DNA of 64,000 nt from Ruegeria_B marisflavi (GTDB lineage: Bacteria; Pseudomonadota; Alphaproteobacteria; Rhodobacterales; Rhodobacteraceae): positions 102,695 through 166,694 of the forward strand of contig NZ_JAOVQN010000009.1 of the NCBI RefSeq assembly GCF_025673445.1, written 5' to 3'. Under the pieces are notes generated by a model. That model did not search any database, was not told the origin of the DNA, and worked only from the letters and a program-made list of their open reading frames with translations. How positions within the stretch are numbered: the stretch's first letter is position 1; each line of letters opens with the position of its first letter. Shown piece after piece: positions 52,574-60,871 of this stretch. Position numbers and translations under genes: made by a program.

Positions 52574-52836
52574 TCCGTTGAAGTGCCGAAAGACAGCGAC
52601 AAGCGATCAAGTCATTGAGGAATATAATCAACTTCAATGGTTGCCAAGTCCCCATGGGTGGAAAAGCAAGGCGCTAAACCCGCAACAGTGGACAGATTTC
52701 TGCAAGGTATGGTTTTCCAACTCGGCTGATATGCCCGCCATGGGCGAAGGCAATTCTTCATTTTTCGAGTATTTGATGATACGCTCAAACCATATTTCAA
52801 AGTGCATTTATTGATCTGAGATTGGAGGAACTCGTG

Positions 52837-55602
52837 ATGTTGGACCTGCTCAAGGCCGCCAGCCGGGTCGCGGTATCCACTGGCCGTGACAATCTGCCAA
52901 CAGACATCCTGTCGTTCACTCTGGAGTATCCGGGGCCGGTATCGCCCGAGGCTGCGCGCGCCGAGATTGCTGCGTTGCTTGGCGGCAATAGTTTCGATCT
53001 CTTCCTCGCGACCGACGCGGATGATGACCTGCTTGTGCTGCAATTCCCCGGGTTGCCGATCGAGCAGTCGCCGGGCTATCTGTTTGCCCAGGCGGGTGAA
53101 CTCCGCGATGCGCTTGGCCTGGTGTCGGTTACGCCTGACATCTCGCCGCCCTTCACGGATGTCGAAAGCGTCGCGCCCCCCATCGAGAACGTCGGTGACG
53201 TGATCTGGGATCTATGCCGCGCCCATACCGCGCCGCTTCCCGACCCGGATTGGGCGCTGAAACTGATCAAGGCCGACCGGGCGATGACCCGGTTCGGTGT
53301 CTCCGGCGCGGGGCAAAGGATTGGCCAGCCGGATACCGGCGTGGCCGCCCATCGCGAGCTGGATCAGGGCGTGGACAAGGCGCGAGGATACAACTTCGTC
53401 GACGGCACCCCCGACCCGACCGATCCGCTGTCGCCCCAGATGGGCTCGCCCGGTCACGGCACCGGGACCGCCTCGCTGGTGACCAGCCGGCGGAGCCATC
53501 ATGTGACCGGCAGCGCGCCGGGGGCGACACTGATCCCGTTCCGCACCAACAACGCGGTGGTCGTCGGCGCCTGGGTGCCAGTCGCGCGGGCGCTCGACCG
53601 GGCGCGTAATCAAGGTTGTCGCGTGGTGACGATGAGTCTTGGCAGCGCTTTTGGTCCAAGCGTGATGCGGCGTGCCGTGGCGCGCGCCGTCTCTGCCGAC
53701 CTGATCGTGCTGGCCGCCGCCGGGAACTGCGTGCGCTTCGTCACCTACCCCGCCTTCGACCGCAACGTGATTGCCGTTGCAGGCGTCGACCACGCGGGCA
53801 ACCGCTGGCGCGGCTCGTGCCGGGGGCCCGAGGTCGACATCTCGGCCCCGGCCGAAAACCTGCATGTCGCCCGCCGCCGCCCGGGCGAGACCGACCTGGC
53901 CGATGTGAACATCGGCGGACAAGGCACCTCCTTTGCCGTCGCCCTGACGGCGGGCGTTGCGGCGCTATGGCTCGAACGGTTCGGCTGGGACCCGTTGCGG
54001 CAAGAGGCGCATCGCAGGGGCCTGCCGCTGCAAGAGCTGTTTCGAGCGGCGCTGCGCCAGACCGCGCGGTGCCCCCTGGGTTGGGACACCGACCTGATGG
54101 GCGCGGGCGTCGTCGATGCCGAGGCGCTTCTGGCGCTTGATCCGCAGGATATCGTGACTGGCCCGGTGCCCGAGGCCGCTGGCCCCGCGCTCAGCCTCTT
54201 TGGCCCCGATCTGAACACCGGGGGGCTTCAGGCCGAGGCCGATTTTGTCGCCTTCGACTGGCGGCTGCGGGCAGAGCCCGAGGCGTCGATTACCCTGGAA
54301 AACGCGATGCGCGAGCAACCGTCGCCCGCGCTGGCGGCCCTGCTCGGCGATCGCGCGCCTATTGGCGCGCCGGGCCTTGTGCTGGCCCCCGTCGCCCCGC
54401 CCGCACCACTGGACCGGGCCATGCGGCGGCTCGCCGTCGGCCGCTCCGGTACAACTGAAAGCGCCTCTGACATCAGCTATGAGGCCTCGGTCGAACGGTT
54501 GCGTGGCGAGGGTCTGGATGCGGTGATGGAAACCGTGAGCGAGCTTTTCCAACTCAAGGCCGAAGCCGCGCCGGATCTGGTCGACACCACGATGCAGGCC
54601 GAGGCGGCCGACCGGATCAGGCAGGCCGTCCAGTCGCATCTCGACCCTGACCGCGAGGTTCATATGTCGGCGGGCGAGGTCGGATTTGCGCTGGAGGCGC
54701 TGGTGCAACTCACCGGCCGTCCCGCGATCCGGGTTCAGGCGGACGGGTCCGAACTGTTCGACCCGATGCTGGGCACCTGGAAAGCCGACCTGCTGACCGC
54801 GGTCAGCCGCTGGCAGCCGCTGGTACGCGCGGTGGGCCGGATAGATGCGCAGAACGCCCAAGGGACATGGGTGCATGTCGGCACCGGCTTCCTTCTGTCC
54901 GACGGTCTGGTGATGACCAACCGCCACGTCATCGACGCCTTTGCCGAACCGATCCCCTCCACCGACGGCTTGCGCCCGTTCCATCTGCGGTTCCCGGTCT
55001 CGATCATCTTCGACCCCGAGGCGCAGGACGACGACACCCGGTTCACCCTGACCGAAGTGGCGACCGCAGGCGCCGCGCGCATCGGGCGCACGGTCAACAT
55101 GTCCCGCCTCGACATGGCTCTTTTGCGCATCGACCCCGACAATGGCCGCGCCCCGCCGCCAGACCCGATTGACCGGGGCCTGATCTCGACCACCGATACC
55201 GACCTGACCAAGATTCTGGTCGCCGGATACCCGGCCGAACCGCGCAGCGTCCGTGGGCCCGATCCGCGACAGGACAAGGACAACTATCTTGCCTTCTGGG
55301 CGCGGCTGGGCGAGCTCTATGGCGACAAATACGGGGTCAAATACATCAGCCCCGGCATGATCGAGGCGCGTCCGGGCGCGCTGGCCACCGACCCGCGCGG
55401 CTGGGCCTTCAGCCATGATGCAACCACGCTGCCCGGCAATTCGGGGTCTGCCATCGTGTCGCTGCACAGCCCCGGTCAGCTCTGCGGCCTGCATTTTGGC
55501 GGGCAATCGCTCGAAACCAATCTGGCGCATGATATCCAGACCGTGCTCAATATGGGGGACGGTGCGTTTTTGACCGATTTGATAGGCGGGACCGACGAAT
55601 GA
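52837..55602 (+). CDS. Double protease: subtilisin-like plus trypsin-like domains in one chain
   Basis: 921 residues from ATG 52837 (GGAGG lies 8 bases before it; a TTG at 52822 would overlap that ribosome site). Residues about 130-420 are an S8 subtilisin domain with the full triad: Asp166 (GQPDTGV), His207 (GSPGHGTGT) and Ser365 (GQGTSFAV), plus oxyanion Asn297 (AAAGNC). Residues about 430-635 form a linker of unknown fold (LFQLKAEAAPDLVDTTMQAEAADRI). Residues about 640-921 are a trypsin-like S1 domain with His697 (TNRHVID), Asp759 (SRLDMALLRI) and Ser869 (GNSGSA). There is no signal peptide, so it should work in the cytoplasm. Its stop overlaps the next start (ATGA). The role is unknown; proteolytic effector of a conflict system is my reading. 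Confidence 0.85.
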   Translation: MLDLLKAASRVAVSTGRDNLPTDILSFTLEYPGPVSPEAARAEIAALLGGNSFDLFLATDADDDLLVLQFPGLPIEQSPGYLFAQAGELRDALGLVSVTPDISPPFTDVESVAPPIENVGDVIWDLCRAHTAPLPDPDWALKLIKADRAMTRFGVSGAGQRIGQPDTGVAAHRELDQGVDKARGYNFVDGTPDPTDPLSPQMGSPGHGTGTASLVTSRRSHHVTGSAPGATLIPFRTNNAVVVGAWVPVARALDRARNQGCRVVTMSLGSAFGPSVMRRAVARAVSADLIVLAAAGNCVRFVTYPAFDRNVIAVAGVDHAGNRWRGSCRGPEVDISAPAENLHVARRRPGETDLADVNIGGQGTSFAVALTAGVAALWLERFGWDPLRQEAHRRGLPLQELFRAALRQTARCPLGWDTDLMGAGVVDAEALLALDPQDIVTGPVPEAAGPALSLFGPDLNTGGLQAEADFVAFDWRLRAEPEASITLENAMREQPSPALAALLGDRAPIGAPGLVLAPVAPPAPLDRAMRRLAVGRSGTTESASDISYEASVERLRGEGLDAVMETVSELFQLKAEAAPDLVDTTMQAEAADRIRQAVQSHLDPDREVHMSAGEVGFALEALVQLTGRPAIRVQADGSELFDPMLGTWKADLLTAVSRWQPLVRAVGRIDAQNAQGTWVHVGTGFLLSDGLVMTNRHVIDAFAEPIPSTDGLRPFHLRFPVSIIFDPEAQDDDTRFTLTEVATAGAARIGRTVNMSRLDMALLRIDPDNGRAPPPDPIDRGLISTTDTDLTKILVAGYPAEPRSVRGPDPRQDKDNYLAFWARLGELYGDKYGVKYISPGMIEARPGALATDPRGWAFSHDATTLPGNSGSAIVSLHSPGQLCGLHFGGQSLETNLAHDIQTVLNMGDGAFLTDLIGGTDE

Positions 55603-57623
55603 TGAACGAAGAGTGGACCGAGGAGCGCCTGATCGCTTCCATCCACGGTGTCGTTTCAGGTTTGCGATTTGCCAGGCCCCAGTTGCGGGCATGGTACGAC
55701 AACTGGCTCAGGGCGCGGCGCCTGCCCGGCGCGCCGCAGAACTTTGCCCATGCCATGGTCGTGACCGGGCAGGGCAGCGGTCTTGACCCGGCCGATGACG
55801 GCGCGGCTTTGTGCCTGGCTTTGGCGGCGCTTGGCGGGCCGCAACCGGTTGCCGACTGTTTCGCCGGTGCGGTTGCTGCGGGCCTCTTCGAGGCCGCGAC
55901 GACAGAGACCCGCGAACAGCACCGCCGCAGGCTGGCGCGAGCCATGGCCGCCGCCCTGGGCCGCGATCATGAAAACACCGAGTTGCAGCGCGGCGAGACC
56001 AGCGACGAACTGCAAGCCTTTGTGCCGGAAAACGGGTTTTGGACCGATCCCGGGCATCTTCAGCCCGCGATCATCCTCGGTCGCCGCCGCCTCTGCCGGA
56101 TCGACACGGTCAACGCCCAGGGCAAGAAGGTCAACGGCACCGGGTTTCTGGTCGGCCCGTCGACGGTCCTGACGAACTTCCACGTGGTCAAGGACGTCTG
56201 GGAGGTGTTCGATCAGCCAGAGCTGATCTCGGTCCGGTTCGACTTCTCGGCGACCACCGGTTTGCGCGATGCCGATCAGCCCCGCTATTCCGCCGCGAAA
56301 ACCGGTTGGAAGGTGGCGCATAGCGGTAAAGCGAAATGGATAAAGGAGGATGACTATTGGTGGGACGATCTTGACAAGCGCCTTGCCTGGCTGGGCCAGG
56401 TCGAGGATACGCTGGACTATGCGATCATCCGTCTGGACGGGGCGCCGGGCCTGCAACGGGGATGGTTCGCGCTGGACAAGGTGGAAGAGGCCGAACCAGA
56501 TGGCGTCTGGATCATGCATCACCCCGGGTCCGAGGGGCAAACCCTGACCGGGGGTAGGGCGGTTCACACCTTCCCGATGAAAAGCCGCATCTTTCACTTG
56601 GCGACAACCGCCAAGGGGTCGTCGGGCGGTCTGGTGCTGAACCAGGGCGGCACCCCGATCGGACTGCACTATCTGGGTGCCGAGGCAGGCGCCGATCCTT
56701 CGGAACCTTTCCACCAGAACCCCACGATGAACGTCGCGGTCACGCTGAAAGCGGTCTCTGAGGACCTGAAGAAAAAGAACGCCCTGACACAGCTGACCAG
56801 CACGACCGATCTCAATCTGATTGCCGGTTGCATCGGCCGCGGTCAGCCGGTCTTTGGCCGGCAGGAATACTTCCGGGTGCTGCGCGACCTGTGGGATGGC
56901 AGCAAGCGGGTGCTGAGGATCCACGTGAACCCTTTTGACACGCCGATCACCCGCCCGGGCAAAAGTTTCTCGTTTTCCATCCTGCAACATTTCTTCGCCG
57001 CGCCGGAAAACCACTACATCCTGTTCCGGGCCGGTGACATCCAGGTCGATGCCTATCGGCTGGCCTGCGATACGCTGGCAACCTTCGCGCCCAACCCGGC
57101 AGAGATCCTGCCAAAGGCGCTCGATACCACCACACCGGCCTATGTCCGGCGGCTGGTGTCCAAGTTCATGCAGCAGGTCAGCGCGCGGCTGAGTGACAAG
57201 ACCGTGTGGATCGTTCTCGACGATCTGGACAAGCACGATTTGTCCGATGCTTCGGGGCGCGAGTTTCTGGGAACGCTCTATGACCAGATCGGGCAACAGC
57301 AGAACCTCAGGCTGGTGCTGGTCGGGCTGCGTGAGGATGTCCAGATCAACGGGCTCGACCCGGCGCTGGTGGCGCATTCCGCGATCAATGCGAAGTCGCT
57401 GGAAAACCCCTCGGTCATCTTTCGCGAATGGCTGAACGAGCGCGGCGCGCGCGACACCGCGCTGGACGAGGACGGGTTGAAATTCCTGGCCGACATCGCC
57501 GGGGCATATGCGGGCACCGAGGCGCCGCTGGAGCGTTTGTCGCAATTCGTGACGGACTACGTTGCCGGTGCCGCCGACAGCCTTTTTGGCAGCCTTGGCA
57601 CCGAAGCGCCGGAGGACACCTGA
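55599..57623 (+). CDS. Trypsin-like protease with N-terminal adaptor and P-loop-less STAND-like domain
   Basis: 674 residues. Residues 1 to about 150 form a small helical domain (MMNEEWTEERLIASIHGVVSGLRFARPQLRAWYDNWLRARRLPG) that looks like an effector-associated (EAD-type) adaptor, family unassigned. Residues about 160-360 are a trypsin-like S1 domain with His195 (TNFHVV), Asp273 (TLDYAIIRL) and Ser342 (GSSGGL). Residues about 400-670 look like a STAND/NACHT-type NTPase fold with a Walker-B-like strand VWIVLDDLDKHD (536-547) but no recognisable Walker A, so it may be an inactive (iSTAND-like) module. No signal peptide. The start (55599) overlaps the first gene by 4 bases; the stop touches the third gene (TGATG). 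Confidence 0.8.
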   Translation: MMNEEWTEERLIASIHGVVSGLRFARPQLRAWYDNWLRARRLPGAPQNFAHAMVVTGQGSGLDPADDGAALCLALAALGGPQPVADCFAGAVAAGLFEAATTETREQHRRRLARAMAAALGRDHENTELQRGETSDELQAFVPENGFWTDPGHLQPAIILGRRRLCRIDTVNAQGKKVNGTGFLVGPSTVLTNFHVVKDVWEVFDQPELISVRFDFSATTGLRDADQPRYSAAKTGWKVAHSGKAKWIKEDDYWWDDLDKRLAWLGQVEDTLDYAIIRLDGAPGLQRGWFALDKVEEAEPDGVWIMHHPGSEGQTLTGGRAVHTFPMKSRIFHLATTAKGSSGGLVLNQGGTPIGLHYLGAEAGADPSEPFHQNPTMNVAVTLKAVSEDLKKKNALTQLTSTTDLNLIAGCIGRGQPVFGRQEYFRVLRDLWDGSKRVLRIHVNPFDTPITRPGKSFSFSILQHFFAAPENHYILFRAGDIQVDAYRLACDTLATFAPNPAEILPKALDTTTPAYVRRLVSKFMQQVSARLSDKTVWIVLDDLDKHDLSDASGREFLGTLYDQIGQQQNLRLVLVGLREDVQINGLDPALVAHSAINAKSLENPSVIFREWLNERGARDTALDEDGLKFLADIAGAYAGTEAPLERLSQFVTDYVAGAADSLFGSLGTEAPEDT

Positions 57624-60600
57624 TGCAAAGAGCGCTTGTTGATCTGGCAAGAGAGGTGGCAGCTGTCAGCGGCTGTTTTGAGCCCGACGATCTCTGCCGG
57701 GCCATCGGTCTGAAACGGTGGTCGGAAACGCGACGCGCATTTCTAGGACAGATCTCGCGGGACATTGCCGAAGTGACCAGCTCGGCCCCGGGGGCGCCGC
57801 GCCGCTATGGCTGGATCCTCAGCCCCGACCAGCGCCGCTCGACCCTGCGGCAGTTTCTGACACAGACCCAGCTCGGCCAGGTTCTCGAACACGCACCGAC
57901 GCCCTGGCATGACGATCTCTTTGGTCAGGCGCTGCATCGCCTGCTGTCCGGCCACGATGTCGCGATTACTCGCCCGCGCGCCACCGACGATGACGAAAGC
58001 CTGCTGGAACACCTGCGCCAGAATGCCGCCCTGCTCGACGCGGTCCAGTTCGTGCGGGTTGTGCCGGTGCTGGACAAGTCCGTCATGGACCGGCTCGAAA
58101 CCGAGGTGAAACGACAGATCCAGGACATTCAGAAACGCCGGGATCTGGCCAGCGGCCAGCCCACCCGCCACTTCGGCTATCGCAATGTCCGCAGGCGCCT
58201 GTCGAACTTTCTGCGCGGCAAGACCGTGGATACCCGGCCGGTGCTGCTGACAGGGACAGGCGGCATCGGCAAATCGGCGCTGTTGGCCCGCCTGTTGCAG
58301 GATTGGCAAACGCGACACGACGCGCCGATCACGGTCATTCTCGATTTCGACCGTCCGCAACTGAAATCCGGCTCGCCGATCCAGATCGCGCGCGAAATCC
58401 TCAATCAGCTGGCCACCGGCGTGCGCCGCGCCATCGAACCCGCCGCCGAGGCCGAGGCGATGTCCCGCACATTGCGCGATCTGCGCAGCCGCCTGCTGAC
58501 CACCGATACATTCGGCGACCTGCGCGATCACGTCAGCCAGGCCGCGGCACTGGAAACCATGTTCCCCGAGTGGTTCCAGGGGGATTGGGCGGCCAAGCTG
58601 CGCGAGTACCCCATCGCCCTGGCGCTGGATAGTTTCGAGGCGGTCGACCGTCAGGGCGGCCAGGTGGTGACCCAGATCCTGAATGTCGAGCTTTGGCTGC
58701 GCAACCATCTGACCGGCCTGCGCACCGTCCTGTCCGGCCGTGCCGCACCCCTGTCGGGTGACGAGCTGGACCATCGGTTCGGCCCCGCGTCCCGGCGCAT
58801 CGAGTTGCGCGGCCTCTCTCTCGAAGCCGGCGCACAGCTCTTGGAGCAAGAGGACAATTCGCTCGCCACCGACGAAAAACCGGCGGTACTGACCAACCCG
58901 ATCCTGCGCCTTCAGGTCAGCGAGTTACTCGATGGCCACCCGCTGGCCCTGCGGATCTTCGTACAATATGCGCGCGGCCATCAGGGCGATATCGTCGGTC
59001 TTGTCGACAGCCTCAAGCAGGACGAGGGGTTCCGCTCGGAGTTTGCCCACCGGTTCCTGTACGAACGGATCCTGGAACGCATCAACGACCCCGAGATGCA
59101 AAAGCTGGCCCATCCGGGCCTTGTCCTCAGGCAGATCAACGATGATCTGATCCGCTTTGTGCTGGCAGGGCCCTGCCTGGGTTTACCCGACGGATCGCTG
59201 CCCAGCGAGGAAGAGGCCGCAAGGCTGGGCCAAAAGCTGAGAGATGAATACTGGCTGGTCGATGAGGACGAGCCGCCCTTTACCCTGCGCCACCGGGCCG
59301 ATGTCCGGCGCATGATGGTGGCCGGTCTCTTTGCCGGGCCACGCACGGGTGACACTCCCCAAGATCGCGACCGCAAAACCGCGTTGCGCCGTGATGCGCT
59401 GACGGTCTGCACCGCCGCGCGTGATTACTTCCTGAACGGGCCTCCGCGCCAGGCCGGGGCGGAACCCATGGCGCGTTGGGCGGCGCTGGACGAAGAATTG
59501 CGCGAGGTGCAGGCGCTGCACTACTCGGCCTTTGTCGCGCCCGAAGACCCTCCCGCCTTCGACGCGGCCACCGCCCGCGCGCTGGACCTGTCCCTGGGCG
59601 AGGATCTGGAGACGCTACCGCCCGCCTGGCGGGCACGTGTCAAGATCCATCTCGACCGCGTCCTGACCTGCGAAGAGGCCGCGCAGGTGCCCGAAGATCT
59701 AAGGGAAAAAGCCGAGTCACAAGAATTCACCGCCGCCGTCCAGCATGGGCTGAGTTCGGCGGAAGAAGAATTCAGCACCGTCAGCATGGCCCGCAGGAAA
59801 CGCGCCGCGCGCAAGCCCAAGGTCGAGGCGCATGAAGACCGCTACCGCGCCGAAGGCGCCGACTGGCGCTCGACCTCGCGCCTGTCGCGCGATATCCAGC
59901 GCGCCTTTGCTGCCGCCCGGTTCGAAGAGGTGGCAGAACTGGGAGCGCAATACATCGAGGCCCTGGGCGGCCAGACGCTGGACGAAGCTGAGGCCGATAA
60001 CGCCGAGGCGCTGACACGCGGGTTTTGGCGGCAATCGCTGTGGCAATGCCTGTTGGTTGCGGGGACAAGTGCTGAAACAGCCGTGGGGATCGCCGTTCAG
60101 AGCCACGGGGGGTCCAAGCACGGGTACATGTCGCTGGTTGATACCATCTGGTCCTTCACCAGCGGGTCAGGCTACGGGGCTGATTTCAGCGCGCTGCGCA
60201 CTGCGGGCTTCAGATCCTATGTCGATTCCTACCGCTTGTCCGAAAGCGATCTCGACGGCTGGCTGGGCCGCGACGTGGCGCCAGCCCCGTCACACGGCAG
60301 CGGACCGGCTGCCGCCCCCCGATCACCGCGCGCCCTGGCCCTGGCGGCGGGCCGGATCGGCGTGGAAGAGGAGTTTGCCGCGCTCTTCGAATCCGTGCCC
60401 GACCTGGCCAGCCGGATCGAAAAGTTCTGGGCGCAAGGCGCTGTGGGGCTGCCGGAGATTGCCGCCCTCTACCGGCAGTTCGGTGAAGACGAGGACATCG
60501 CCAAACTGCTGCAAGGCGAACGGCTCCCCCACTCGGATACCGCCTTTCGCATGTTCCGGGGACTCAATCCCGATCTCTACGCACCCTTGCGCCATATCCT

Positions 60601-60871
60601 TGACGATCAAGAGGGTGAAATTACCGTCCGCCTTGCCCAGGCGCTCTCCGAGCGCGCCCGCCACTGGCCGCGCGAATTGCGCCCCAAGGCGGTGCATGGC
60701 TACACCGGGCGGCAATCCTCGAACCTGGTTGAAGCGGCGGATCAATGCGGCGAACTTGGAACGCTCTGCGCCTTCCTCGCCGAATTCGACCCGCGCGCCG
60801 CGACTGTGCACGAGATGTACGACCGCCTGTCGGACTGGTTCTTTCCTTTCGCGCGGGAATTGCAGGCCTAG
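57623..60871 (+). CDS. STAND-family NTPase, third gene of the protease operon
   Basis: 1082 residues from ATG 57623, one base overlapping the previous stop. A helical N-terminus (ALVDLAREVAAVSGCFEPDDLCRAIGLKRWSETRRAFLGQI) may be an adaptor. A P-loop NTPase follows with Walker A GTGGIGKSAL (Lys217) and Walker B IALALDSFEAVD (Asp336), then the conserved helical winged part (SELLDGHPLALRIFVQYARGHQGD), the arrangement of STAND ATPases that act as signal-driven switches. The C-terminal half (about 600-1082) has repeated helical stretches and Trp-rich segments (MSLVDTIWSFTSGSGYGADF) with no family I know; this half probably senses the trigger. Its stop shares CTAG with hisD on the other strand. Confidence 0.85.
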   Translation: MQRALVDLAREVAAVSGCFEPDDLCRAIGLKRWSETRRAFLGQISRDIAEVTSSAPGAPRRYGWILSPDQRRSTLRQFLTQTQLGQVLEHAPTPWHDDLFGQALHRLLSGHDVAITRPRATDDDESLLEHLRQNAALLDAVQFVRVVPVLDKSVMDRLETEVKRQIQDIQKRRDLASGQPTRHFGYRNVRRRLSNFLRGKTVDTRPVLLTGTGGIGKSALLARLLQDWQTRHDAPITVILDFDRPQLKSGSPIQIAREILNQLATGVRRAIEPAAEAEAMSRTLRDLRSRLLTTDTFGDLRDHVSQAAALETMFPEWFQGDWAAKLREYPIALALDSFEAVDRQGGQVVTQILNVELWLRNHLTGLRTVLSGRAAPLSGDELDHRFGPASRRIELRGLSLEAGAQLLEQEDNSLATDEKPAVLTNPILRLQVSELLDGHPLALRIFVQYARGHQGDIVGLVDSLKQDEGFRSEFAHRFLYERILERINDPEMQKLAHPGLVLRQINDDLIRFVLAGPCLGLPDGSLPSEEEAARLGQKLRDEYWLVDEDEPPFTLRHRADVRRMMVAGLFAGPRTGDTPQDRDRKTALRRDALTVCTAARDYFLNGPPRQAGAEPMARWAALDEELREVQALHYSAFVAPEDPPAFDAATARALDLSLGEDLETLPPAWRARVKIHLDRVLTCEEAAQVPEDLREKAESQEFTAAVQHGLSSAEEEFSTVSMARRKRAARKPKVEAHEDRYRAEGADWRSTSRLSRDIQRAFAAARFEEVAELGAQYIEALGGQTLDEAEADNAEALTRGFWRQSLWQCLLVAGTSAETAVGIAVQSHGGSKHGYMSLVDTIWSFTSGSGYGADFSALRTAGFRSYVDSYRLSESDLDGWLGRDVAPAPSHGSGPAAAPRSPRALALAAGRIGVEEEFAALFESVPDLASRIEKFWAQGAVGLPEIAALYRQFGEDEDIAKLLQGERLPHSDTAFRMFRGLNPDLYAPLRHILDDQEGEITVRLAQALSERARHWPRELRPKAVHGYTGRQSSNLVEAADQCGELGTLCAFLAEFDPRAATVHEMYDRLSDWFFPFARELQA

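Noticed and set aside
52612..52821. FNR-like sites in the AT-rich gap before the protease operon
   Set aside because: TTGA...TCAA pairs exist but with wrong spacing (7 instead of 4 bases).
50577..60871. Gasdermin-type pore protein as the protease target
   Set aside because: No small additional gene is present in or beside the operon that could encode it; all space is filled by the three large genes.
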